Below, one piece after another: positions 45,145 to 56,900 of a DNA stretch of 64,000 nucleotides. The stretch spans positions 28,787 to 92,786 of the forward strand of contig JARUPY010000013.1 of NCBI GenBank assembly GCA_029817715.1. The letters run 5' to 3'. Below the pieces are notes generated by a model that made no database searches, was not told where the DNA came from, and worked only from the letters and a program-made list of their open reading frames with translations. Position numbers and translations under genes: made by a program. Source of the stretch: Melastoma dodecandrum (taxonomy: Eukaryota; Streptophyta; Magnoliopsida; Myrtales; Melastomataceae). Within the stretch, counting starts at the first letter, position 1, and the number at the start of each line of letters is the position of its first letter.

Positions 45145-47624
45145 ATGGGGGTGACGTTTTCCTGCCCGTTTTCCAAGTACAGTGATTTAGACAGCGAGTT
45201 GCATTCGGTGATCGTGAAGTCGATTGGTTTCGGGAACGATGCGAAGAGCCCGGTTATGTCTGTTGCCTTTGGAGGCCGGGAGTCGGATCCCATGACTTTG
45301 AAGAAACTGGATTCCGGGAAGATGGTTACGGAGGGGTCTATCAGCTTCAAGAGAAGGGAGGAAGGAGCGGTTATCGAGATCGAGACCCCTTGTTTGACAG
45401 TAGCGACGGAGGAGGATGACGACAACGACGATTTGGCCTCCGAGTCGGTCGAGAGCGGAAATAAGGATTCGAGGGATCTGTTGCTGTTGGTGAGCTGCGC
45501 TCCATCCACAGAACAGGAATGGGACCAGTTGGACCAGAGCAGCCCCAAGCACGAAGCAGCCGTCAAGCTGCAGAAGGTATACAAGAGCTTCCGAACCAGA
45601 AGAAAGCTCGCAGACTGTGCCGTGCTGGTCGAGCAATGCTGGTAGGGAGTCTTTTCTGCAGTTTCCTGAGTTGGCTTGCATAATGTGCTGTTAATGCTGG
45701 GGCTGATGCCTTTATTGCCTTCTGTTGTTTTGAGCAACTATAGGTGGCAGCTTCTGGATTTCGCGGAACTGAAGAGGACCTCTGTATCTTTCTTTGATCT
45801 CGAGAAACAGGAGACGGCCATTTCACGTTGGTCGAGGGCAAGAACAAGGGTTGCCAAGGTAGAGCTGACTCGTCTTTAGACTCGAGACCACAGCTTCTCT
45901 GTTTTCTCTAAGGAGACATGGCCTAATCTGTTCTATTCTGTGGGATCTTCATCAGGTTGGCAAAGGATTGTTGAAGAACGACCGAGCTCAAAAATTGGCT
46001 ATGCAGCACTGGCTCGAAGCAGTAAGTAGATTCCCAATGCAAATGACGACCGGTTTTCGCCTTATGTTGTCGCTCTCTTTGGTCTCTGATTATGATCCGG
46101 TCTCTTGTGAGTTCCTTCCAGATTGATCCACGGCATCGTTACGGGCACAATCTTCACTTTTATTATCTGAAGTGGTTGCAGTGCCAAAGCAGAGAACCTT
46201 TCTTTTACTGGTAATGAACCAGGAAACCCGGCATCTTTATCTTTTCTTCTCAGCAGTGGGGCGAAATCTTATCATGTCCATACCCAAATCTTCAGGTTGG
46301 ATGTTGGAGAAGGCAAGGAGGTCAATCTAGTCGATAAATGCCCGAGATCAAAGCTTCATCAACAGTGCATCAAGTATCTCGGTCCGGTGGGTGCACTAGA
46401 CTACTTGTTTAGCACTGTGTTATTGTTAATATGATTTCGTTCCAGTTATTCATATTCCTTCTTGCAGGTAGAAAGGAAAGCATATGAAGTCGTGGTTGAA
46501 GCCGGTAAATTCTTTTACAAGCAGACTGGGAAGCTCTTACATACAGTCGGCGAATCCTCAGATGCGAAATGGATTTTTGTTCTCAGCACGTCGAGAAAGC
46601 TGTACGTCGGTCCAAAGAAGAAGGGTACCTTTCAGCACTCCAGTTTCCTTGCTGGCGGTGTCACAAATGCCGCGGGGAGATTGGTTGTCGAACAAGGGAG
46701 CTTGAAGGTGTTTTTTCTGGGTTTCGAGTATCGAAGTTATGCTTGATTGCGAGATTGAGTATCTTGATCTGATTATTTATCTGTTCTGTTGATTCCTTGA
46801 TAGGCAGTTTGGCCTCACAGCGGTCATTATAGACCGACAAAAGAGAACTTTGACGATTTCATCTCGTTTCTCGAAGAGAATGACGTGGATACCTCTAATG
46901 TTAAGGTAAATTTCCCATTAGACCAAAGTTATTCATCGCTACCAGTTGTCGGTTCTTCGTTTGTGATGTAAAGTAATCATTCCTTGTTTTCTTGGTTCAG
47001 TTGCAATCTGTCGACGACGAAGAAGACAGGGTTAGCCTCCAAAGCAGCAGTCTGCATGTTAGAAATCCCTCGAACGAAGAGGATTCTCGGCAAAATGCTC
47101 TCGTACCAGAGATGAAAGAGCCAGCTCTAGAAGATATAGACCAACTGCAAATAGGTGTAGATAAGGACGAGACTGAATCTGCCACGGTTGGATTTTCCGA
47201 ATCCAAGGAGCCGAATGCCTCGACCGACCAGCTTAACATGACAGATGATCCAATTGTTGCCAATGAAACTCGTGCTCATCCTGGAGTGGACAGCAGTTTA
47301 GAAAACGAGGAAGAGCGCGAGGCAGTGACCAACTCCGGCGTGAAGATTACGCAGAGAGTCGTATCCTCTGTGAAACTGAAGCCCCTCCAACTGGGCAAGC
47401 AGCTGTACTGCAAGTGGACGACGGGAGCGGGGCCCCGCATTGGCTGCGTCAGGAACCATCCACCAGAGCTACAGTTCCGGGCTTTGGAGGAAGTCAACTT
47501 GTCCCCGCGAAGCGCTGAGCTTTCAAGACTCTTCGCATCTCCACGGGACAAGAGCATCCTGAGTCCCGCAACCAAGAAACTCGACAACAACAACAGCGAT
47601 GCCGAAAACAGAGCAGAGCCCTAG
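45145..47624 (+). CDS. IQ-motif calmodulin-binding protein of the IQM family, 607 aa
   Basis: Eight exons: 45145-45641, 45744-45858, 45956-46021, 46122-46210, 46296-46386, 46468-46707, 46804-46905 and 47001-47624; every junction is GT-AG and in frame. One IQ motif lies at about residues 140-160 ([20 protein letters not shown]), immediately before the conserved IQM block [19 protein letters not shown]. Further family signatures are [56 protein letters not shown] and [10 protein letters not shown]. The last exon is an acidic, disordered tail ending shortly after [28 protein letters not shown] proteins bind calmodulin, probably without Ca2+, and act in stress, hormone and stomatal responses. The layout is like Arabidopsis IQM1/IQM4 as I remember them. 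Confidence 0.93.
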
Positions 47625-48129
47625 GATTTCTTGATTTTGATTTGATTCTTTCATTACCGTTAACCATTAGAAACACCAAGGGATCACTAGGATTGAAGAA
47701 AGAACACAGCAAGACTGTAAATTATACAGGAACATAAGTCATTTGTTATTCAATTGTCCGAAGGAGACACTAATAGGTAAAAAGTAGGGTAGTTTAGTTT
47801 GATTTAAGAAAGTTGATTTGGATCACACTTTTTTATCAGTGTAGACCCTTCCTATTTGTTGAACCACCATTCTGTTCTAGTTTCCAGCAGCGAAGTGGGT
47901 CAGAAGTTGGATTATACTGGACGGCCGTATTTGGGTTGGATTGATTCGATTGATCCTCTGCCACACATTTATTGGGGAAGAACGTAACAGGGACACGCGC
48001 ACCGAGGAATTTTAACGGCCGCATGATTCGCTTTTGTTCCTTTCCATCCCCAAATTCATGTCGTCAGAAAGAGCCCCACGCCAGCACTTCCGTTGATAAC
48101 GTACCAGAGGAGGAAGAAGAAGCAGCAAG
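47625..48129. other. Spacer between IQM and PTC52-like genes
   Basis: The 3' UTR of the IQM gene and the promoter and 5' UTR of the next gene on the same strand. No other feature is seen. Confidence 0.55.
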
Positions 48130-50366
48130 ATGTCGTCCTCGTACGTTGTCTCCGTACCCACCTGGGCGCTTCATCGTGGATTTCGTTACCCTCTATTAAA
48201 GCTTCCGCCTTTATCGTCGAACCAACTGCCCACCTCGCGGGATGCCCGCGCCGTCCCCTCCCTTTCGTTCCGGACGCACACGGCACTGTCGCCAGTTGCT
48301 TCGCCACTTGCGAAGGAGGGCGATGACGATGAGAAGTTCGATTGGTACTCGCAGTGGTACCCTGTGATGCCAGTGTGCGACCTCGATAAGAGGCGGCCGC
48401 ATGCGAAGAGGGTGATTGGGTTGGACGTGGTGGTGTGGTGGGATAGGAATGAGGACGAGGGCCAGGGTGCATGGAAGGTGTTTGATGATGCATGCCCGCA
48501 TAGGTTGGCTCCCCTTTCGGAAGGGAGGATCGACGGGTTGGGAAGGCTGCAGTGTGTGTATCACGGGTGGTGCTTCGATGGGTCGGGGGACTGTAAGTTC
48601 ATCCCCCAGGCTCCGGCTGATGGCCCCCCGGTAAGATCACCGATTTGGATTCCGGTGTTGTCTACTTGGATGCAAATTCCATTGACTGTTTTAGTGCATG
48701 GACTTTGTCGAAAGGATTGAACTTTCGACTCGAGAGTGTGAACGTCGTCTGGCTGAGTGCTTAAATTTGACTCGGCCTGTCAATGTGCAGGTTCATACGT
48801 CTAAACGAGCGTGTGTAGCTGCATATCCGACTACTGTTCAACATGACATTGTGTGGTTCTGGCCAAATGCAGATCCTCAGTACAAGGATATCATATTGAA
48901 GAAAAAGCCTCCCTATATCCCCGAGCTGGACGATCCCACCTTCACGAAGCTAATTTCGAATCGGGATATCCCTTACGGGTATGGTGCAAGTAGCTTTCTT
49001 GCCAATTCGCTTAATACGAGCTGTCCTGTTCCTGATCAACGGAGACTGAACCTCGTATTTGTAGTTATGAGGTGCTGATTGAGAATCTTATGGATCCTGC
49101 ACACGTCCCGTACGCGCATCATGGAGTAATGAGAGTTTCGCAGCCAAAAGGAAGATAAGTATTCCAACTTCTGCTTTGAATCAAGTTTGCTTGTTCTAAC
49201 CATGCTAGCCTACTTTGTCTAACAAAAAACATGACGATCTTCACTGTGAAGGCCGACCGGGAGGGAGGAAGTCCGTTGGATCTGCGAATCAGCGAACTAG
49301 ACAAGGGTGGTTTCCTTGCGAAGCAGGACCAAGGAAACAGCAAGTTTATCGCTCCGTGTGTGTTCTATGCCTTTACCACCCTGCCCGGTCCAGGAAATGA
49401 GTCTCCCCCATCGGATGAGAATCAAAATGTGAGAAAACAGTTTGCAGTTTTGAGCTTGGTAAAGGAGACTATATTTGTTTGGGCTGTTCGAGCTTTTGTT
49501 GACCCATTAATTTGTTTGTTCAGGGTGCAGTGGCGCTACCGAAGGCGAAAAGATTACTTTTGATTTTCATCTGTATTCCGGTTAGTCCCGGTCATAGCAG
49601 GCTGATATGGACTTTCCCTAGAAACTTCGGATTATGGATTGATAGAGTGGTGCCCCGATGGATGTTCCATGTCGGACAGAACCTGATCCTAGATTCAGAT
49701 CTCTATCTCCTTCACGTCGAGGTTGCACCTTTCCTTTGTATCATGCCGAGCACTGGGAGAATCATCTACTTCTCTATTCCTGAAGCTGTAATGGATTGCT
49801 TATGCTGTCTTCTGCAATTGTTTTCATGACAGGAGCAAAAGCTTATGGATGTCGGGTCTTCTAACTGGCAGAAGGCCTGCTATGTCCCGACGAAGTCGGA
49901 TGCACTGGTCGTTGGCTTCAGGAGGTGGCTGAACAAATATGCCGGTGGCCAAGTAGACTGGCGAGGCAAGTACAGTGGTGCTCTTCCTCCCACTCCTCCG
50001 AGAGAACAATTGATGGATCGGTATTCCAGAATCATAATCCTATCCCAAGCATTCCTTCGTCCAGTGTCTGTAGACATCAATTTGTGACCTTGATTTCTTT
50101 TTTTCCTCAGGTATTGGTCGCACGTAGTGAACTGCAGCAGCTGCAGTGCTGCATACAAGGCTCTCAATGTTCTCGAGGTAACGCTTCAGGTCCTGTCCTT
50201 GACGCTGGTCGGAATCCTCGCCGCTACGAAACAGAACACCATGTCGGCTCTGGTTAGATCTTCGATGGTGATCGCTGCCATACTGTTCTTCGGTGCATCC
50301 AAATGGGTGGCTCACTTTGTGTACAAGAACTTCCGGTTCCACGATTATGACCATGCATTCCGCTGA
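48130..50366 (+). CDS. Rieske oxygenase of the PTC52/TIC55/PAO family, plastid, 534 aa
   Basis: Exons: 48130-48630, 48791-48978, 49065-49154, 49245-49428, 49524-49721, 49833-50020 and 50111-50366. The N-terminus is Ser/Arg-rich like a plastid transit peptide. The Rieske [2Fe-2S] site is C122-P-H124 and C142-V-Y-H145 ([18 protein letters not shown]). The mononuclear iron site lies in [14 protein letters not shown]. The C-terminus has the family CxxC (VNCSSC) and two hydrophobic spans ([37 protein letters not shown]) anchoring it in the inner envelope. Length and order match plant PTC52/ACD1-like proteins, linked to protochlorophyllide a to b oxidation. Intron 3 (49155-49244) starts AT and ends AC; only this splicing keeps the frame. 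Without it the reading stops at a TAA (49156-49158). Confidence 0.9.
49155..49244 (+). other. Candidate AT-AC intron in the PTC52-like gene
   Basis: 90 bp. The donor context is GGAAG|ATAAGTATTCC and the acceptor GATCTTCAC|TGTGAAG. No GT occurs at a frame-keeping position: the nearest (49159) follows an in-frame TAA. Splicing AT to AC joins CCAAAAGGAAG to TGTGAAGGCCGAC and gives [12 protein letters not shown], as expected for the family. The donor matches U1-type (ATAAGT) rather than the U12 consensus ATATCCTT. Confidence 0.6.
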
Positions 50367-51062
50367 TCAGCTCATTTAGTGTAAATAACAGTTACTCAAA
50401 ACATTTAAGCAAGAAAAACATAGCATCGATACTTTGACAATGATTCTTTAGTATTAATGGGTTGCGGCATTACACAATGGAAGAGTCATCATATCATCTG
50501 TCAATCCCGACTGTTTGTGTTTACAGACAAATGTTCCGGATTCAATGCTTCGCCTCTTGTGAAGTCAAAGTCACTGCAATTTGTGAAGCTGTTGTATCCA
50601 CACGATCCAACCAAGCGACGATTATGAAGTTAACTTGTCAACTCCGAGGAGGCACAAGACTTAGCTTCTGAAAGGGCCATGCCTGTAATGACTGGAATAT
50701 GAGAGATGGCCATTCTCATAATGTGAGAAATAGTACTTGCTTGCCCGGGACTTGCCTAGTCCTTCAATATGTGCTGACACATCGTAAAAGAAGAAATATA
50801 CATTGTTAAGGGAGCTTTAGGGCCTACAAGCAAAAGCATATTTAACCCCCAACACCCCCAATACATGGATTTCTAGTACTCGATTATGACAAAGGATTCT
50901 TTGCTAGCAGTTAAATGAGTCCCTAAAGAATAAAAGACACATGCTACCCTAATATTTACTCGAGAAACTTAATGCTTTTATATATTAAAATATTTTAAAA
51001 AATAATAAGCAAATTACTAACCAAAAAAAAAGAAAATGCACACTAGATAGATACCGGAATTA
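50367..51062. other. Convergent 3' flanks of PTC52-like and PTH genes
   Basis: 3' UTRs and AT-rich spacer (50985-51035 is A-rich). No other feature is recognised. Confidence 0.5.
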
Positions 51063-52804
51063 TCACATGGGCATGGTCTGGACCCTTATGTGTTTATATT
51101 TCTGTTCCCTGTTGAAGGATCTTGCAGTCTCTGTCAAGCCTTTGGACAAAAGGAGCTTCAGGGCACCCACACCTTCTTGCAGAGCAGCATCAATCTTGTA
51201 GAAAGAATAACCAAGACGAAAGGTTTAAAAACTCCATGAGAGGGATCATAACTGATCATAAAACAATCCAACAGGTTGTGGCCGAAACACTTGCTTCTCT
51301 TTGAGCTTCAACATATTCTCGATTTTATGTTTTCCTAATGTAAAGTATATAGGACCACAGTCAAGCAGCTGCATTTGGGATTGGTCAAAAATGAGGTATA
51401 TAGAGGCATTACTGACCCATGAGATGTTGCCCAAATTTTATCTTATATATTCTTCTTGAGATTATGCAGAAAGATTAATAATCAGGCAACAAATAGGAAT
51501 ATCATAAGTCCTCTAACTTTCAACAATGAAATGAAGACTTACACGCTCCCTGCCAGCTGCATTGAACTTTTGGAGCAAGAATGCTTTAGGATCCATCTGA
51601 CCAGGTGGATTGCCAATGCCTGTGAATGAATGTCAGTCCACTCACATAGACAAAGAAAGTATAAAGCAGCAATACCAATGTTACCAATTCAGTACTGACC
51701 AATTCGTAGCCGCGCAAACTCTCTGTTTCCTCGAAAATGATAAATCACGCTCTTCAGCCTAATGCAACATTTGCAGAAAAATACGAAGAAAGATAACTGA
51801 TTACCAAATCGGGTAATTAGACAAAAAATCCCACAAACTTAGGTGACAAAAGGTTGGAAACTTGAACACTCGGCTCAATTGGTCGGCATTTACCAAAAGC
51901 TCTATTAATTGGCAACAGACTCCCACTCATGATATTAATTCTGGGGGATATTCTACACCCACCCAACAAACTCTCACTAATAAGGACTTCCATCAGATCT
52001 CAAGGCTGCTCTACCAAGCAAATCTCAATCCATCTAACAATTACAAAAGTCCTTGTGCATACCCGTTGTGCCTTCCATGGCCTCCTTTATCTTGAAGTCG
52101 AAGAACTCCGCATGGCAAGTCCATGTCATCATGAAACTGCGATCAAAATGACTTAATAATTTGGAGAAAGGATTACCCTCTTCCCAATCAAAGAAGACCC
52201 TTTAAGGGATTTTTAGTTACCACGACCACTCGATTTAGGGGCATCTTGTAATAAGCTGCAAGAGGTCCTGCCTACAATTAATTAGAGAAGAATGTGAGAT
52301 AGATATCGATTACAGGTAGCTAAAAGATGTAGCAAAACAAAGCGAAAACCAACCGATTCTCCGCTCAAGTTCATGTAAGTCTGAGGCTTTGCGAGGAAAA
52401 CACCGGCATCACCAACAACACCTGTAAACAACCAAAACAGAGAAAAACAGCCTAAATTCGGGAGCAAACCAACCAATCCAAAACATAATCGAAGAAAGAA
52501 ATGGCAAAAGCCAAAAGCCTCGCCTTGGCCAAACAGAGCCTTGAAGTGAATCCGATCGACCGCAATGCTGACTGATTCCGCAAACGCGTCGATCATCTCG
52601 AACCCTACCTGATTCCCGGAGGAATAACGCGAAACTTGAAAAATTTACCAGCAAAATGAACGAACAGTGTTACGTCAGAAAACATCAGGGTTTGTGCCGT
52701 ACATTGTGGCGAGTGCCGTGATACTTCTCGCCGGGGTTTCCCAGTCCGACGAAGAGCCACGGCCGAGGTTGGACGGCGGTGGAGAGGCAGCGCCGGACGA
52801 TCAT
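51063..52804 (-). CDS. Organellar peptidyl-tRNA hydrolase, 215 aa
   Basis: Eight exons on the minus strand: 52703-52804, 52524-52608, 52354-52421, 52221-52271, 52063-52136, 51700-51758, 51543-51619 and 51063-51194; 648 bases including stop, all phases closing. Most exons are too short to show as long open frames. The bacterial-type PTH signatures are complete: [68 protein letters not shown] and [13 protein letters not shown]. The catalytic His (TRHNVGF), Asp (DDMDLP) and Asn residues are present. It releases tRNA from peptidyl-tRNA dropped by organellar ribosomes. The short basic N-terminus ([15 protein letters not shown]) suggests mitochondrial import. Intron 2 has a GC donor (AAG|GCGAGG at 52523). 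Head-to-head with importin-5. Confidence 0.93.
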
Positions 52805-53951
52805 CTCCGCCCGCCGGTAGAAGGGGAAATTGGCGCGGTCGAGGCGCAACGTCGAGGGTTTACGCGGCAGCGGGACAACATTATAATTACCTTCTTGCCC
52901 CTGCTTTTTCCCTTTACTGACGAATGAACCATTTTTCGGACCGGGTTCAAGTTAAATTAAGACCACAAGATTTGTCGTCTTAGGAGTACACGAATGATCC
53001 GATCACTAAAGGGAAGTGATAGTCATTAATTCTCATCAGAAGTCGTTAGAGAATTGATCGAGGAACAACAGCGACAAATTTACATTTGTCCGGACGAAAG
53101 GGCACGTGCTGCCACGACAGGGCCTTAATTGGACCGAAATCGAATAATTGAATCCACGAGGACGTGTCGCTGTTGTCGTGAGTTGTAAAGTCAGGGGTTT
53201 CGGCCTTTTGATCCCGGACGGCGACCGACTTCGGACATGACGGCCGGGAACCGCGTACGCAGGCCCACCGGAGAGTGGGAAAAAGGGAGGGACGTTTGCG
53301 GATGCGGGGCTGCGTTGTCCCGTCGGGCCCGCCTGAAACGATCGGGTGCGTTACACGCGCGCTCGCCGGTCAAAACCCACCATCATCATTGGTTCGTATC
53401 GTAATGATTATTAAGAATTCCTTTAAACAGCTGTCTAATTATCAATTAATTATGTCGAGATATTTTTATTCACTCTCTCGACATTAAGAAAGATGTCCCA
53501 ATTACATTATCCAGCTAGCTGTTCGATAGTAATTGAGGTTCTTTTTCTCGGGCTTCATTTTTATTTGTATTTTTAATTTTTATTTTTTCAGATTTCTCCC
53601 GCAAATTACTTAAACAAACGCCTCAAATTAAAAAAAAATTGACGAATATATCACCACTTAAAATTTAATGACCTCCAAATGAAATATCACTAACCTTAAT
53701 TATAATTACCATCTAATTCTAAATCTTAATCTTAATCTTAATCAAATCGCGTCCTTTCCATTCCCACCCAGATTCCCCCCCCCCATTCAGAAGCCCGCCC
53801 CGCCCCGCCCCCCTTTTTTCATCCTCCCATCCCGTCATTGCCCCTCCCTTCTTCCCAAATTCCTCTTCCAACCCTAGACACGCCTCTCATCTCACGCCGC
53901 CGCCGCAGAGGGAACCCTCAACCGATCGCCCCTCCCACGCCGGTGACGGAG
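52805..53951. promoter_or_regulatory. Divergent intergenic region of PTH and importin-5
   Basis: 1147 bp between the opposite start codons. It holds both 5' UTRs and promoters. AT-rich centre (53400-53720), C-rich leader before importin-5 (53770-53830). No clear TATA box near either start. Confidence 0.45.
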
Positions 53952-56900
53952 ATGGATCCTCAATCCCAACCCCTAGCGATGATCCTCGAATCTGCGGACC
54001 CCGCCCCCTTCGAGACCTTAATCGGCCACCTCATGTCCTCCTCCAATGACCAGCGATCAGCCGCTGAGTCCCTCTTCAACCTCGCCAAGCAATCCGACCC
54101 GAACTCCCTCTCCCTCAAGCTCGCCCATCTCTTAATCAATTCTTCCTCCCCCGACCTACGCGCCATGGCCGCCGTCCTTCTGCGTAAGCTACTCACACGT
54201 GACGACTCGTATGTGTACCCGCGGCTCTCGCCACACTCCCAGTCTGTCATCAAGTCGATCCTCCTTACCGCACTCCAGCGCGAGGAGCTCAAGACCATCG
54301 TCAAGAAGCTCTGTGACACCGTGTCGGAGCTCGCGTCGGGGATACTTGCCGATAACGGGTGGCCCGAGCTTTTGCCTTTCATGTTCCAGTGCGTTTCCTC
54401 AGATTCCCCCAAGCTCCAGGAGGCCGCTTTCCTTATCTTCGCCCAGCTGGCTCAGTATATTGGGGATATACTTGTCCCTTACATCAAGGAGTTACACGGA
54501 GTATTTGCCAAGTGCTTGGGAGGTCCGAACAGAGGGGGTGCCGCCAGTGGGGATGTTAAGATAGCTGCCTTGAATGCAGTCATTAATTTCATCCAGTGCT
54601 TGTCCAGTTCGTCTGACAGGGATAGGTTGGTATCGCTCTCAGTGCTTGATTTATGCACGCTGTTAGTCAATTTCTGTGTAGTTTGTGTTTGCTTAAACAG
54701 AACAGGGATGTTATTAGTGGTACTCTACTAGATAAGTGGAAATTGGTTTTGGATTTCTTTTCCGTGATAATTTGTCTTCTGTAGTAGGGTATCATTGGGA
54801 AGATTAGTGGAAGTTCTTTGTACACGCGATAGGGAAGTTCTTTCTTTTTAGGAGAGAAGAAGATTGGATTTAATGTGTTCTCTTGCATGCACTGAGAATT
54901 TGCTGTTAATGTTGAAATGTTCTTGGTACTATAGAATACTGAATTTTCTAGTGCTCCTTCATATTATAATGTGGTGGTGAATACTGGATTCTTTGGCAGA
55001 TTTCAAGATTTGTTGCCAGCCATGATGCACACATTGACGGAGGCATTGAATAACGGACAGGAAGCGACCGCTCAGGAGGCACTTGAATTGTTAATAGAAT
55101 TGGCAGGCACAGAACCTAGGTTCTTGAGGAGGCAGTTGGTGGATGTTGTGGGATCAATGCTTCAAATTGCTGAGGCCGAGTCACTGGAAGAAGGGACGAG
55201 ACATTTGGCAATTGAATTTGTGATCACTCTGGCTGAGGCAAGAGAGCGAGCTCCCGGAATGATGAGAAAGTTGCCGCAGTTTATAAGCAGACTTTTTGCA
55301 ATTTTGATGAAGATGCTTCTGGATATCGAAGATGATCCAGTGTGGCACAGTGCAGAGACTGAGGACGAGGATGCGGGGGAGACTAGTAATTACAGTGTGG
55401 GACAGGAGTGTTTAGATAGGCTATCAATTTCATTGGGTGGAAACACAATTGTGCCTGTTGCTTCTGAACAATTGCCTGCATTTCTGGCTGCTTCAGAGTG
55501 GCAAAAACATCACGCTGCCTTGATTGCAATTGCGCAGATTGCAGAGGGGTGTTCAAAGGTGAACTTGTTCAATCCCTTTTATTGTACTCGCTGCAATTTT
55601 GTTGATTTTCTTTATTGCAAGGGTTATGAATCTGTTCATGCACATGATAACGTGTATTTCTATGTGCCTTACGTTTTTGTTTTTCGGGTGTAACTTTGTC
55701 CGTCAAACATCTTTTGTTATGCCAGGTAATGATAAAGAATTTAGAGAGTGTGGTTTCCATGGTGTTGGCTTCTTTCCATGATCCCCACCCTCGTGTGAGA
55801 TGGGCGGCTATCAATGCAATTGGTCAATTGTCCACTGACTTGGGTCCCGATTTGCAAGTGCACTATCATCAGCAGGTTCTTCCTGCATTGGCTAACGCCA
55901 TGGATGACTTCCAAAATCCTCGCGTGCAGGTATGTACTACAGAACATGTGAATGTCATTTAGTGGCCATGTTCTCTTCAAGGAACGATTTTTCTTTTGCC
56001 TTTTAAAATTTAATTTTGGATTAAAAAATAGCTTGATCTCATTGGTGAATTTTGGACCCTTTTACTGTTTCTCTGTCATTTTATACTTTCGAGTTTGCCC
56101 CTCATTTTTTAATATGCCAATGAAAAGTTCCCCTGTTAAAATGCCACACTTCCCTTGCAGGCCCATGCAGCTTCGGCTATTCTCAACTTTAGTGAGAACT
56201 GCACACCAGATATATTAATGCCCTACTTGGATGGCATAGTCAGCAAATTACTTGTACTTCTCCAGGTGAGTAAAGAGATTCTTTTGCAGTTCATATGTGA
56301 TATGCCTTTTACATTTACTAACATCTTGTTATGAAAACTAACCAGAATGGGAAGCAAATGGTACAAGAGGGTGCATTGACTGCTTTGGCCTCTGTTGCAG
56401 ATTCCTCTCAGGTTTATCTAGATGCCTTTCTTTAACAACATGGGCTCATTCTTTAATTCTGCTAATCTTTCCTATGTGCTCTAATGCAGGAGAATTTTCA
56501 GAAGTATTATGATGCTGTCATGCCTTACTTGAAGGCCATCTTGGTTAATGCCACCGATAAGTCCAACAGAATGCTCAGAGCCAAGGCAATGGAGTGCATC
56601 AGCTTAGTTGGGATGGCAGTTGGAAAAGAGAAGTTCAGGGATGATGCCAAGCAGGTACTCATCGGAATCAAAGACTAAATCTGAACAATAATATGTGGGG
56701 GAGCATTTCAATTTAATTAAGAGGAGGGATAAATGGAGGAGTGGAGATTAAATACTTCGTTTTCCTTCTGAACACTTTCTGTGTTTGGTAACAGTGGAGA
56801 GGAAGGGGAAATTTTTAATTACATGTAGAATCATCGGAATTTTTATTTTTGATTCTTTTCCTTCCTTTTCTCTTCTATGAAACACAGCCTTCTTCATGTA

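Noticed and set aside
49156..49158. In-frame TAA suggesting that the PTC52-like gene is a pseudogene
   Set aside because: All other exons are intact, and AT-AC splicing of a 90-bp intron removes the stop and keeps the family sequence. It remains the fallback explanation if RNA data do not support the intron.
49155..49244. U12-type (minor spliceosome) classification of the AT-AC intron
   Set aside because: The donor ATAAGT does not match ATATCCTT, and candidate branch sites (TTGTCTAAC) match the U12 consensus poorly.
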